Source: Simplicispira lacusdiani
GTDB lineage: Bacteria; Pseudomonadota; Gammaproteobacteria; Burkholderiales; Burkholderiaceae_C
Direction: 5' to 3'
Assembly (NCBI RefSeq): GCF_003604195.1
Contig: NZ_QXGR01000002.1
Coordinates: 124,001-188,000, forward strand
DNA length: 64,000 nt
Shown here one piece after another: positions 45,552-52,293 of this stretch (within the stretch, counting starts at the first letter, position 1; every line of letters begins with the position of its first letter). The notes under the pieces were generated by a model. It saw only the letters and a program-made list of their open reading frames with translations, had not been told where the DNA came from and searched no databases. The translations under genes and the position numbers were made by a program.

Positions 45552-46214
45552 TCAGTCGCCGCCGATGAACAGGCCCAGCGCCTGTTCGGCCAAGGCATCG
45601 AGCGACAGACGCCCGCCGGGCTGGTACCACTGCACCGCCCAGTTGAGCGCCCCGAGGATGAGCAGGCGCGCCACGGCGGGCTCGGCGCGCAGCCGGCCGG
45701 CCGCGTGCAGCGCCTCCAGCACAGGCATCCATTGCGCCTCGTAGACGGCCTTGGTGCGCGCGATGGAAGCGCGCTGCGGCGGTGTGAGCGAGCGCCACTC
45801 GTACAACATCACGGGGATGAAGTCGCCCTCGGGCCCGAACAGGATCTCGAAGTGGTGGCGCACCAGCGCCGCCAGGCGCGCGCGCGGCGGCGCGTCCGGG
45901 GGCAGGCGCGCCAGGGCCTGCTGCTGGCTTTGCACGGCGCGCTCCAGGCCCTCCTGCATGACGGCGTGCAGGAGCGCGTTCTTGCTCTCGAAATGGTAGA
46001 ACGGCGAGCCGCTGCGCATGCCGGCGGCGGCCGCGATGTCGCGCGTGCTGGCCCCCTCGAAGCCCTTGGCGCGGAACAGCCGCGCCGCGCCGTCGATGAT
46101 GAGGCGGCGCCGGTTGCCTTCGTCGCGCTCGTCCTGCGTCTTGGGCGGCCGGCCCCGGGGCCGGGCCGGGCCGCCGGTGCCGGACGGTGGAGGGGCGGTA
46201 GGGGATGCGGGCAT
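45552..46214 (-). CDS. TetR/AcrR family transcriptional regulator
   Basis: A 220-residue TetR protein. The helix-turn-helix is in RRRLIIDGAARLFRAKGFEG and ASTRDIAAAAGMRSGSPFYH; the C-terminal ligand domain is in line with fatty-acid/acyl-CoA-responsive TetR proteins, which is suggested mainly by the downstream enoyl-CoA hydratase gene. A 16-base palindrome 31 bases before the start is a probable autoregulatory operator. Confidence 0.88.
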   Translation of the reverse strand: MPASPTAPPPSGTGGPARPRGRPPKTQDERDEGNRRRLIIDGAARLFRAKGFEGASTRDIAAAAGMRSGSPFYHFESKNALLHAVMQEGLERAVQSQQQALARLPPDAPPRARLAALVRHHFEILFGPEGDFIPVMLYEWRSLTPPQRASIARTKAVYEAQWMPVLEALHAAGRLRAEPAVARLLILGALNWAVQWYQPGGRLSLDALAEQALGLFIGGD

Positions 46215-46244
46215 GCCCGGGACGATAGCCCGGATCGATTATTG

Positions 46245-46260
46245 AAGCAATCGTTTGCTT
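46245..46260. promoter_or_regulatory. palindromic operator upstream of tetR
   Basis: AAGCAA-TCGT-TTGCTT is a perfect 6-bp inverted repeat with a 4-base centre, located between the bactofilin end and the TetR gene start. Size and form fit a TetR dimer site controlling the tetR–enoyl-CoA hydratase operon. Confidence 0.55.
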
Positions 46261-46297
46261 GGGTGAATTCCTCCGGGAAAGCCCCGAGCCGCCCCGA

Positions 46298-46810
46298 TCA
46301 AGCCGCCTGCGCCGCCGCGACCGCCGGGCGCGCGGCCGGCGGCTGCGGCGCCATGCCCACGCCGATCTCTCCCGAAAGCTGGCCGCCCTCCTCGATCACC
46401 AGCTTGCCATAGCGGATCTTGCCGCTGACCTTGCCGGTGTTGAAGATCACGAGCTTCTGGCGCACGGTCAACGTGCCGTCGAACGCGCCCCGGATCTCGG
46501 CGATGTCGATCTCGGCCGAGCCCCGGAAGGCGCCCTGCTCGGCGATCTGGATCACGCGCGAATCCATGGTGGCCTCCACCGTGCCCTCGACCACGAGGGT
46601 GTCGCAGTCGGTGATCTCCACGCCCTTGAGCTTGATGTTGGGGCCCACGGTGAGCTTGCTGCCGGCGCTCTCCGGCACCGGGGCCTTGGCGGCGCTGGCC
46701 ACGGCGGCGGCCGGGGCCGCGGGGACGGCAGCGGCCGAAGGGGTGGTCGGCTGGCGCATCGGGAAGGCTTCGGCTTCACGCTTGCCAAAGAACGGGTTTT
46801 GCACGGCCAT
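46298..46810 (-). CDS. bactofilin (polymer-forming cytoskeletal protein)
   Basis: A 170-residue bactofilin (DUF583), a beta-helical protein that polymerises without nucleotide and scaffolds envelope or morphology proteins. An Ala/Pro-rich N-terminal tail (about 1–55) leads into the repetitive core: VGPNIKLKGVEITDCDTLVV, EGTVEATMDSRVIQIAEQGA, FRGSAEIDIAEIRGAFDGTL, TVRQKLVIFNTGKVSGKIRY. A short Ala/Pro C-tail follows. AAGGAGATCCG sits before ATG 46810. No peptidoglycan hydrolase is adjacent. Confidence 0.9.
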   Translation of the reverse strand: MAVQNPFFGKREAEAFPMRQPTTPSAAAVPAAPAAAVASAAKAPVPESAGSKLTVGPNIKLKGVEITDCDTLVVEGTVEATMDSRVIQIAEQGAFRGSAEIDIAEIRGAFDGTLTVRQKLVIFNTGKVSGKIRYGKLVIEEGGQLSGEIGVGMAPQPPAARPAVAAAQAA

Positions 46811-46895
46811 CGGATCTCCTTGAAAAAAAGGCATCGTAGGCAGCGCATGCCGCGCCATCTCCGCACATCGCGCAAGTTCGGTAACGAGGTGGTTC

Positions 46896-46920
46896 AGTGG
46901 TTGCATGCGCTTGCACCACT
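46896..46920. promoter_or_regulatory. inverted repeat upstream of the bactofilin gene
   Basis: AGTGGTTGCATGCGCTTGCA then CCACT: arms AGTGGT(T)GCA and TGCACCACT around a 6-base centre, with one bulged base. It lies between the PaaI-type thioesterase end and the bactofilin start. It may be an operator or a transcript hairpin; no T tract follows. Confidence 0.35.
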
Positions 46921-46945
46921 TGCAGCGGCACACGGCCGCGCAACA

Positions 46946-47428
46946 TCAGGAAACGATGTAGGCCGCCGCGCCGGCCGACATGAGCTTGCCGTCCGGGCCG
47001 AGGAATTCCATGCGCGTGGTGGCCACGCGCGAGCCCAGGCGCAGCACCTCGGCGCGCAGTTCAAAGTGCGTGCCGATGCCGGGGCGCAGGTAGTCGATGC
47101 GCAGGTCGATGGTGCCCAGCTTGGCGAAGCGGTGCAGGCGCTGCAGCGGCGCCTCGTCCATGTGGCGCGCGCCGATGGCCGCCATCACGGCCAGGCCGCC
47201 CATGGCGTCCAGCCCGGCGCTGATGACGCCGCCGTGGATGCGGTTGTGCGCGAAATGCCCGATCAGCTCGGGCTTCATCTCGATGCGGCCCACCACGCGC
47301 TCGGCCTCCATGCTGACGATCTTGAGCCCCAGCACCTGGTTGAACACGATGCGTTCCTCGAAGATCGTCTTGAGCCCGGCGATGAACTCGGGCTCGAAGG
47401 GCGGGGTCGGTGCGGCGGCTTTGCTCAT
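46946..47428 (-). CDS. PaaI-type hotdog thioesterase
   Basis: A 160-residue hotdog-fold thioesterase. The catalytic signature HGGVISAGLDAMGG is present, then LGTIDLRIDYLRPG and ATTRMEFLGPDGKLMSAGAA. It probably releases free acids from acyl-CoA or aryl-acyl-CoA; the specific substrate is unknown. It lies beside genes of acyl-CoA catabolism. Confidence 0.88.
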   Translation of the reverse strand: MSKAAAPTPPFEPEFIAGLKTIFEERIVFNQVLGLKIVSMEAERVVGRIEMKPELIGHFAHNRIHGGVISAGLDAMGGLAVMAAIGARHMDEAPLQRLHRFAKLGTIDLRIDYLRPGIGTHFELRAEVLRLGSRVATTRMEFLGPDGKLMSAGAAAYIVS

Positions 47429-47463
47429 GGGCTTCCCTCGGAGCGTGCCTGCCTGCAGGACGC

Positions 47464-47524
47464 TATTGTTTTCATAGCTACTTGCGCTTTATGGTAAAGC
47501 GCTGGGGGCCTATTTTGCTTCAAA
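47464..47524. repeat. family B repeat, best-formed core hairpin
   Basis: TTGTTTTCATAGCTACTTGC, GCTTTATGGTAAAGCGCTGG and GGGCCTATTTTGCTTCAAA. The core GCGCTTTA-TGG-TAAAGCGC is a perfect 8-bp palindrome. It lies upstream of the PaaI-type gene and next to relic gene ends. Confidence 0.75.
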
Positions 47525-47525
47525 C

Positions 47526-47556
47526 TCAGCACTGGCTGAAATCAGGCTTTCTCTTT
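47526..47556 (-). pseudogene. relic 3' end of an enoyl-CoA hydratase gene, copy 1
   Basis: These 31 bases are identical to the last 31 bases of the intact enoyl-CoA hydratase gene ending at 47697. In the minus strand they read KRKPDFSQC-stop. Nothing of the rest of such a gene remains upstream, so it is a duplicated or left-over gene end. Confidence 0.6.
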
Positions 47557-47611
47557 GAACGAAAGCGGCTGATGCCCGGAAATCCGGGCACCCCCCTGCG
47601 TGGGCCTGACT

Positions 47612-47650
47612 TCAGCAGTTGCTGAAGTCAGGGCGCCGCTTTTGACGAAA
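47612..47650 (-). pseudogene. relic 3' end of an enoyl-CoA hydratase gene, copy 2
   Basis: On the minus strand FRQKRRPDFSNC-stop, a diverged version of the same C-terminus. The stop-proximal bases form a hairpin CCTGACTTCAG/CTGAAGTCAGG with the following sequence, as also happens at the end of the intact gene (47689–47718). Confidence 0.5.
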
Positions 47651-47696
47651 GATTAACCCCGCTTCGCAGGGATTCCTCCTTCGGAGGAGCCTGATT

Positions 47697-48473
47697 TCAG
47701 CACTGGCTGAAATCAGGCTTTCTCTTTTCCATGAACGCCGTGAAGGCTTCGCGGGCGGCGGGTTCGCGCAGCATGCGGCCGAAGCTCTCGCCCTCCTCGG
47801 CCATGCGTTCGAGCACGGTGGCGGTCTGGCCCTTCTTCAAGAGGCGCTTGGTCTCGACCAGCGCCGACAGCGGCTTGGCTGCGAGCTTCTTCGCCTGGGC
47901 CTGCGCCACGGCGTTGCACTCGGTCGGGGGCACCACGCGGTTGACCAGGCCCACCTCCAGCGCGGCCTCGGCCAGGAAGGGCTCGCCCAGCAGCAGGGCC
48001 TCGGCGGCGCGGTGGTAGCCCAGCATCTGCGGCACCAGCAGGCTGGACGCGGCCTCGGGGCACAGGCCCAGGTTCACGAAGGGCATGGAGAACGCGGCGT
48101 TGTCACCGGCGTAGACCAGGTCGCAGTGCAGCAGCATGGTGGTGCCGATGCCCACCGCCGGGCCGCACACGGCCGCCACCACGGGCTTGGGGAAGGTGGC
48201 GATGGCGCGCAGGAAGCGGAACACCGGCGAATCCTGCGAGGCCGGGGGCTGCTGCAGGAAATCGCCGATGTCGTTGCCGGCGCTGAAGATGGCCAGGTCG
48301 CCCTGCAGCACCACCACGCGCACATCGGTGCCCTGGGCGGCGGCCTCGAAGGCGTCGGCCAGGGCCGAGTACATGGCGCGGGTCAGGGAGTTCTTCTTGT
48401 CCACCCGGTTGAAGGTGATGGTGGTGACACCGGCTTCGGTGTGCACCAGGATGTCGTTCGCGTTGTCGCTCAT
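47697..48473 (-). CDS. enoyl-CoA hydratase family protein
   Basis: A 258-residue crotonase-fold enzyme. The oxyanion-hole segments LAIFSAGNDIGDFLQ and AAVCGPAVGIGTTMLLHCDL are intact, and the region NLGLCPEAASSLLVPQMLG follows; the GNDI form is seen in several isomerase/hydratase relatives. It ends KRKPDFSQC. It follows the double-hotdog thioesterase gene by 37 bases on the same strand. The 12-bp inverted repeat GCCTGATTTCAG/CTGAAATCAGGC spans its stop codon and may terminate the transcript. Confidence 0.9.
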   Translation of the reverse strand: MSDNANDILVHTEAGVTTITFNRVDKKNSLTRAMYSALADAFEAAAQGTDVRVVVLQGDLAIFSAGNDIGDFLQQPPASQDSPVFRFLRAIATFPKPVVAAVCGPAVGIGTTMLLHCDLVYAGDNAAFSMPFVNLGLCPEAASSLLVPQMLGYHRAAEALLLGEPFLAEAALEVGLVNRVVPPTECNAVAQAQAKKLAAKPLSALVETKRLLKKGQTATVLERMAEEGESFGRMLREPAAREAFTAFMEKRKPDFSQC

Positions 48474-48510
48474 GGCAGGCTTTCTGGAAATGGGGGGTGA
48501 CGCGTGTGCT

Positions 48511-49335
48511 TCACTCTTTGTAATAAACGATCTGGTGGCTGGTGGCGAGCATGGTGCCTGCCTCGTTCCAGAGCTGCACGGTCTGGTCGAAGAAGCCGTT
48601 GCGGAACTCCTGGCCCCGCGCCTGGCCGAGCAGGAAGCCGGTGCCGGTCTCCTGCAGCTGCGCCATGCCGGCATGGAAATACACGGTGATCGACACCGTG
48701 CCTGCGGGCACGGGCAGCGCGCGGCGCAGCCAGACGCGCGGGAAGAACACGTCCGCCAGCGCGGCCAGCGAACAGAAGTCGAGCGGCCGCTCGGGATCGT
48801 CACGCATCCACAGCTGCGTCAGGCTGCTGTCGCCCTGGCCGTTCCACTGCCGGGGCATGGCGCCGGTGACGGGGCGGATGTCGTAGCGGCTGAACCACTC
48901 GACACCGCTGACCGAGCCAATGCGTTCGAGCGTGCCAGGGCGCGGCACCTCGGGCATGGGCGTGTCGGCCATGCTCCAGGTCTCGCGCCGCGCCGCCGTC
49001 ACGGCCGTGGCCGTGGTGGTGACCACCTGCGCGCCCTCGGCGTCGGTCTGCAGGATGGTGACGCTCCAGTGCTGCGTGGAGCGGTTGGTGCGCACCGGCG
49101 TGGCCTGGACCGTGAACGGGCCGGTGGACAGCGCCCCGGCGTAGTTGACGGTGAGCGACAGCGGTTCGCCCAGCCGGTCGGGGTGCAGCAGGATGGCGCG
49201 CAGCACCGTGGCGGCGGTGATGCCGCCGAAGGGCCCGACCATGTTCCAGAACGCTGGACTGGTGTGCCCGCGGTAGTGGCCCGGTGCCGAGCCTTCCAGC
49301 ACGAGGGCTTGATCGAAGGGGTGGTGTGTCGTCAT
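48511..49335 (-). CDS. acyl-CoA thioesterase family protein (double hotdog)
   Basis: A 274-residue TesB-like protein of two hotdog domains: the first includes FWNMVGPFGGITAATVLRAI and the second PLDFCSLAALADVFFPRVWL and FRNGFFDQTVQLWNEAGTML. Such proteins hydrolyse acyl-CoAs; the substrate is unknown. It is encoded just upstream of the enoyl-CoA hydratase. Confidence 0.85.
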   Translation of the reverse strand: MTTHHPFDQALVLEGSAPGHYRGHTSPAFWNMVGPFGGITAATVLRAILLHPDRLGEPLSLTVNYAGALSTGPFTVQATPVRTNRSTQHWSVTILQTDAEGAQVVTTTATAVTAARRETWSMADTPMPEVPRPGTLERIGSVSGVEWFSRYDIRPVTGAMPRQWNGQGDSSLTQLWMRDDPERPLDFCSLAALADVFFPRVWLRRALPVPAGTVSITVYFHAGMAQLQETGTGFLLGQARGQEFRNGFFDQTVQLWNEAGTMLATSHQIVYYKE

Positions 49336-49412
49336 GGGGTGGACTGGCTCACGCTCCGTGTGCCAGTGTGCAAATAGCGGGAACAGCCCCTAGTGTGCCG
49401 CGAAACCAGCCC

Positions 49413-50294
49413 TCAGGCCGTCGTGCCCGCGACTGGCCTTTCGACCTCGGCCAGCCCCAGCAGTTGCGCCACGGCGCGCGGCCACAGGCTTTGGCGGAAT
49501 TGCTCGCGGAAGAAGCCGAAATGCCCGATGCGCAGCGCCTTCACGTCCTGCGGCGCGATGCGCTCGACACGCGTGGGCGCGTTGGCGTAGAGGTTGACGA
49601 GGTTGTGCGTGCCGCGCAGCGTCATGAGTTCGTCGTCGCTCATCGACAGCGCCAGCACCGGAAAGCGCACCGCCGCGTAGCTCTGCGCCACGGCCGGCCC
49701 CTCGGCGCCCACGCTGTAGGTGGGGCTGAGACACCAGCGGCGCCACTGCAGGATCACCCCCGCCGGGAGGTCGCCCACCTTCTTGAGCGTGCGGCCCGGG
49801 AAGTAGCCCCACAGGCGCGTGGCCAGCGGCACCAGCACCCACCAGAAGTAGGGCACCATGCGCTTGAGGCGCGGCGCGTTGTCGCGCCAGTAGCCGCTGC
49901 CGGCCGCCACGCTGAGCAGGCCATCGACCTGGCCGGGGTCGCGCAGCAGGCCGGGCAGCTGCGCGCCCAGGCTGTGGCCCAGCAGGTACAGCGGCCGCCC
50001 GGGCAGCGCCGCGCGCGCGGCCGCGATCACGGCCTCGTAGTCGCGCGCCCAGTCGAACAGGTTGGCGCGCACCTCGCGCATCGGGCCCACGAGCGAATCG
50101 CCATGGCCCCGGTAATCGAACGTGGTGACGCGAAAGCCCTGCCCCGCGAGCCACTGGGCGAACGAGGCGTAGTAGTCCTGCCGCACCCCCATGGCCCCGC
50201 CGATGACCACGCTGGCGCGCGCCGCGCCCTCGGGCTCGAAGGTGCACAGCGCCACGCTGGCGCCTTCATCGACCCGCAAGGTCTGCTTGTTCAT
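49413..50294 (-). CDS. alpha/beta hydrolase
   Basis: A 293-residue serine hydrolase. GGAMGVRQDYYASFAQWLAG, DYRGHGDS and the nucleophile elbow LLGHSLGAQLPGL are present, with a catalytic His near the end (IGHFGFFREQF). It resembles the family annotated as predicted alpha/beta hydrolase COG4757. The start ATG 50294 was set from the conserved N-terminus; the open frame continues upstream without similarity. Substrate unknown. Confidence 0.87.
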   Translation of the reverse strand: MNKQTLRVDEGASVALCTFEPEGAARASVVIGGAMGVRQDYYASFAQWLAGQGFRVTTFDYRGHGDSLVGPMREVRANLFDWARDYEAVIAAARAALPGRPLYLLGHSLGAQLPGLLRDPGQVDGLLSVAAGSGYWRDNAPRLKRMVPYFWWVLVPLATRLWGYFPGRTLKKVGDLPAGVILQWRRWCLSPTYSVGAEGPAVAQSYAAVRFPVLALSMSDDELMTLRGTHNLVNLYANAPTRVERIAPQDVKALRIGHFGFFREQFRQSLWPRAVAQLLGLAEVERPVAGTTA

Positions 50295-50393
50295 GCTTGT
50301 CTCCTGTCCATCATGCCGATCTGCGTCGACTTGAGTTTCAGAACACTCCGCCCTCAAGAAAGGGCGTACACCCTGCCCTCAAGGGCGTAGCGA

Positions 50394-50490
50394 GCGGGTG
50401 TCAGGCTAGGCAGACGGAGCGCAGCAACCGGAACGTACTTGCCTAGTACGTGAGGATTGCGAGCCCCGCCCAACGACGCATGACGCCCGC
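50394..50490. repeat. nested palindromic element behind the thiolase gene
   Basis: Three nested inverted pairs: GCGGGTGTCA (50394–50403) with TGACGCCCGC (50481–50490), GCAACC with GGATTGC, and the perfect ACGTACT-TGCCT-AGTACGT (50433–50451). The ~97-base unit lies 12 bases beyond the thiolase stop. The outer flank also holds a duplicated CGCCCTCAAG/AGGGCGTA motif (50349–50389). It encodes nothing and looks like a further small repeat element. Confidence 0.55.
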
Positions 50491-50501
50491 GCAGTAGCCA
50501 G

Positions 50502-51695
50502 TTACAGCGCTTCAAAGATGCCTGCTGCGCCTTGGCCCGTGCCCACGCACATCGTCACCATGCCGTACTTCAGCTTGTGGCGGCGCAGCGCGTGCACCAC
50601 CGTGGCGGCGCGGATGGCGCCGGTGGCGCCCAGCGGGTGGCCCAGGGCGATGGCGCCGCCCATGGGGTTGACCTTGGCCGGGTCCAGGCCCAGGGTGTTG
50701 ACCACGGCGAGCGACTGGGCGGCGAAGGCCTCGTTCAGCTCGAACCAGCCGATGTCCTCGTGCTTGAGGCCGGCGTAGCGCAGCGCGGCGGGAATGGCCT
50801 CGATGGGGCCGATGCCCATGATTTCGGGCGGGACGCCGCGCGCGGCGTAGCTCACGAAGCGCGCCAGCGGCGTCAGGCCGAACTGCTTGACGGCCTTCTC
50901 GCTGGCCAGGATCAGCGCGCCCGCGCCGTCGCTGGTCTGCGAGCTGTTGCCGGCCGTCACGCTGCCGCGCGCGGCGAACACGGGCTTGAGCTTGGCCAGG
51001 CCTTCGAGCGAGGTGTCGGGACGCGGGCCCTCGTCCAGGCTCACGGTGCGGGTCTTGACGGTGACCTCGCCGGTCGCCAGGTTGGGCGTGCGCTCGACCA
51101 CTTCGATCGGGGTGATTTCGTCGGTGAATTCGCCCGCCTGCTGTGCCTTGAGGGCGCGCAGGTGCGATTCCAGCGCGAAGGCGTCCTGCATTTCGCGGGT
51201 CACCTTCCACTGCTGGGCCACCTTCTCGGCCGTCAGGCCCATGCCGTAGGCGATGCCCACGTTCTCGTCCTTGGCAAACACCTCGGGGTTGAACGAGGGC
51301 TTGCCGCCGCCCATGGGCACCATGCTCATGGATTCGGCGCCACCGGCGATCATCACGTCGGCCTCGCCCACGCGGATGCGGTCGGCGGCCATCTGGATGG
51401 CCGTGACGCCCGAGGCGCAGAAGCGGTTGACGGTGACGCCGCCCACCGGGTGGCTGAACGCCAGGCCGGTGGCGATACGGGCCATGTTCATGCCCTGCTC
51501 GCCTTCGGGGAAGGAGCAGCCGATGATGGCGTCTTCAATCGCCTTGGGGTCCAGCGTGGGCACCTGCAGCATGGCGCTCTTGATGGCGGCCACCAGCAGC
51601 TCGTCGGGGCGGGTGTTGCGGAAATAGCCGCGGCCCGAGCGCCCGATGGGCGTGCGCGTGGCGGCAACGATGTAGGCGTCTTGGACTTGTTTCAT
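50502..51695 (-). CDS. fadA: acetyl-CoA C-acyltransferase (thiolase)
   Basis: A 397-residue thiolase that cleaves 3-ketoacyl-CoA in beta-oxidation. Nucleophile C93 in NRFCASGVTAIQ, NEAFAAQSLAVV, the catalytic His in ALGHPLGATGAIR and the second Cys in CVGTGQGAAGIFEAL are all present. It is the last gene of the run acyl-CoA dehydrogenase – DUF2147 – bifunctional enzyme – DUF4442 – thiolase. Confidence 0.93.
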   Translation of the reverse strand: MKQVQDAYIVAATRTPIGRSGRGYFRNTRPDELLVAAIKSAMLQVPTLDPKAIEDAIIGCSFPEGEQGMNMARIATGLAFSHPVGGVTVNRFCASGVTAIQMAADRIRVGEADVMIAGGAESMSMVPMGGGKPSFNPEVFAKDENVGIAYGMGLTAEKVAQQWKVTREMQDAFALESHLRALKAQQAGEFTDEITPIEVVERTPNLATGEVTVKTRTVSLDEGPRPDTSLEGLAKLKPVFAARGSVTAGNSSQTSDGAGALILASEKAVKQFGLTPLARFVSYAARGVPPEIMGIGPIEAIPAALRYAGLKHEDIGWFELNEAFAAQSLAVVNTLGLDPAKVNPMGGAIALGHPLGATGAIRAATVVHALRRHKLKYGMVTMCVGTGQGAAGIFEAL

Positions 51696-51725
51696 GATGG
51701 GATCCTTACCTTGAGGGGTTGGGGC

Positions 51726-52292
51726 CTAGGCCCGCTGCTTGGTTGCGGCGTTTGGTCCCGCATCGGCACTGGGGGTTTTCTTGGCCGAGGGCACCCAAGC
51801 CCAGATGAATTCACACTCGACCGGCTGCGCGCCGGATTCGTCGCTCACCTGCACGGCCACGGTGACTTCGCCCTTGTCGCTTTGCTGCATCAGCGCGCGC
51901 TGCTCGTCGGTCAGGGTGGCCACGGCGCGCAGGGCGCCCTGGGCGCGCCGCTTGAAAGCGACACGCAGTTCCTTGGCCAGCGGCAGGCAGTCGTCGCGCA
52001 CGTTCATGCCCACCACCATGCCGGTGGCCGTCTCGGCCAGCAGCGTCATGGCGGCGGCGTGGACGCCGTGGATATGGTTCTGCACGCGGCGCTGGTTGGC
52101 CACGGCGATCTCCACGCGCTGCGGCGTCAGCGCCACGTACTGCAACCCGGCCGTGCCGGTGAACGGCACGGCACGGCGCAGCACCAGGTTGCGCGCCCAA
52201 GGGCGGGCGAACGCGGGCACCCGGTCGAGCTGGCCCAGGGTGCGGGCCAGCCGGTTGGGGCGCGCGGACGCGCTGGCGACGGCGTGGGCCAT
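51726..52292 (-). CDS. DUF4442 hotdog-fold protein
   Basis: A 188-residue protein with a PaaI-like hotdog core: NHIHGVHAAAMTLLAETATG and the preceding YVALTPQRVEIAVANQRRVQ. Members are assigned as DUF4442 and are presumed thioesterases. The start codon lies one base after the upstream bifunctional enzyme's stop, so it is clearly in the beta-oxidation operon. A Pro/Ala-rich tail follows the core. Confidence 0.82.
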   Translation of the reverse strand: MAHAVASASARPNRLARTLGQLDRVPAFARPWARNLVLRRAVPFTGTAGLQYVALTPQRVEIAVANQRRVQNHIHGVHAAAMTLLAETATGMVVGMNVRDDCLPLAKELRVAFKRRAQGALRAVATLTDEQRALMQQSDKGEVTVAVQVSDESGAQPVECEFIWAWVPSAKKTPSADAGPNAATKQRA

Positions 52293-52293
52293 G

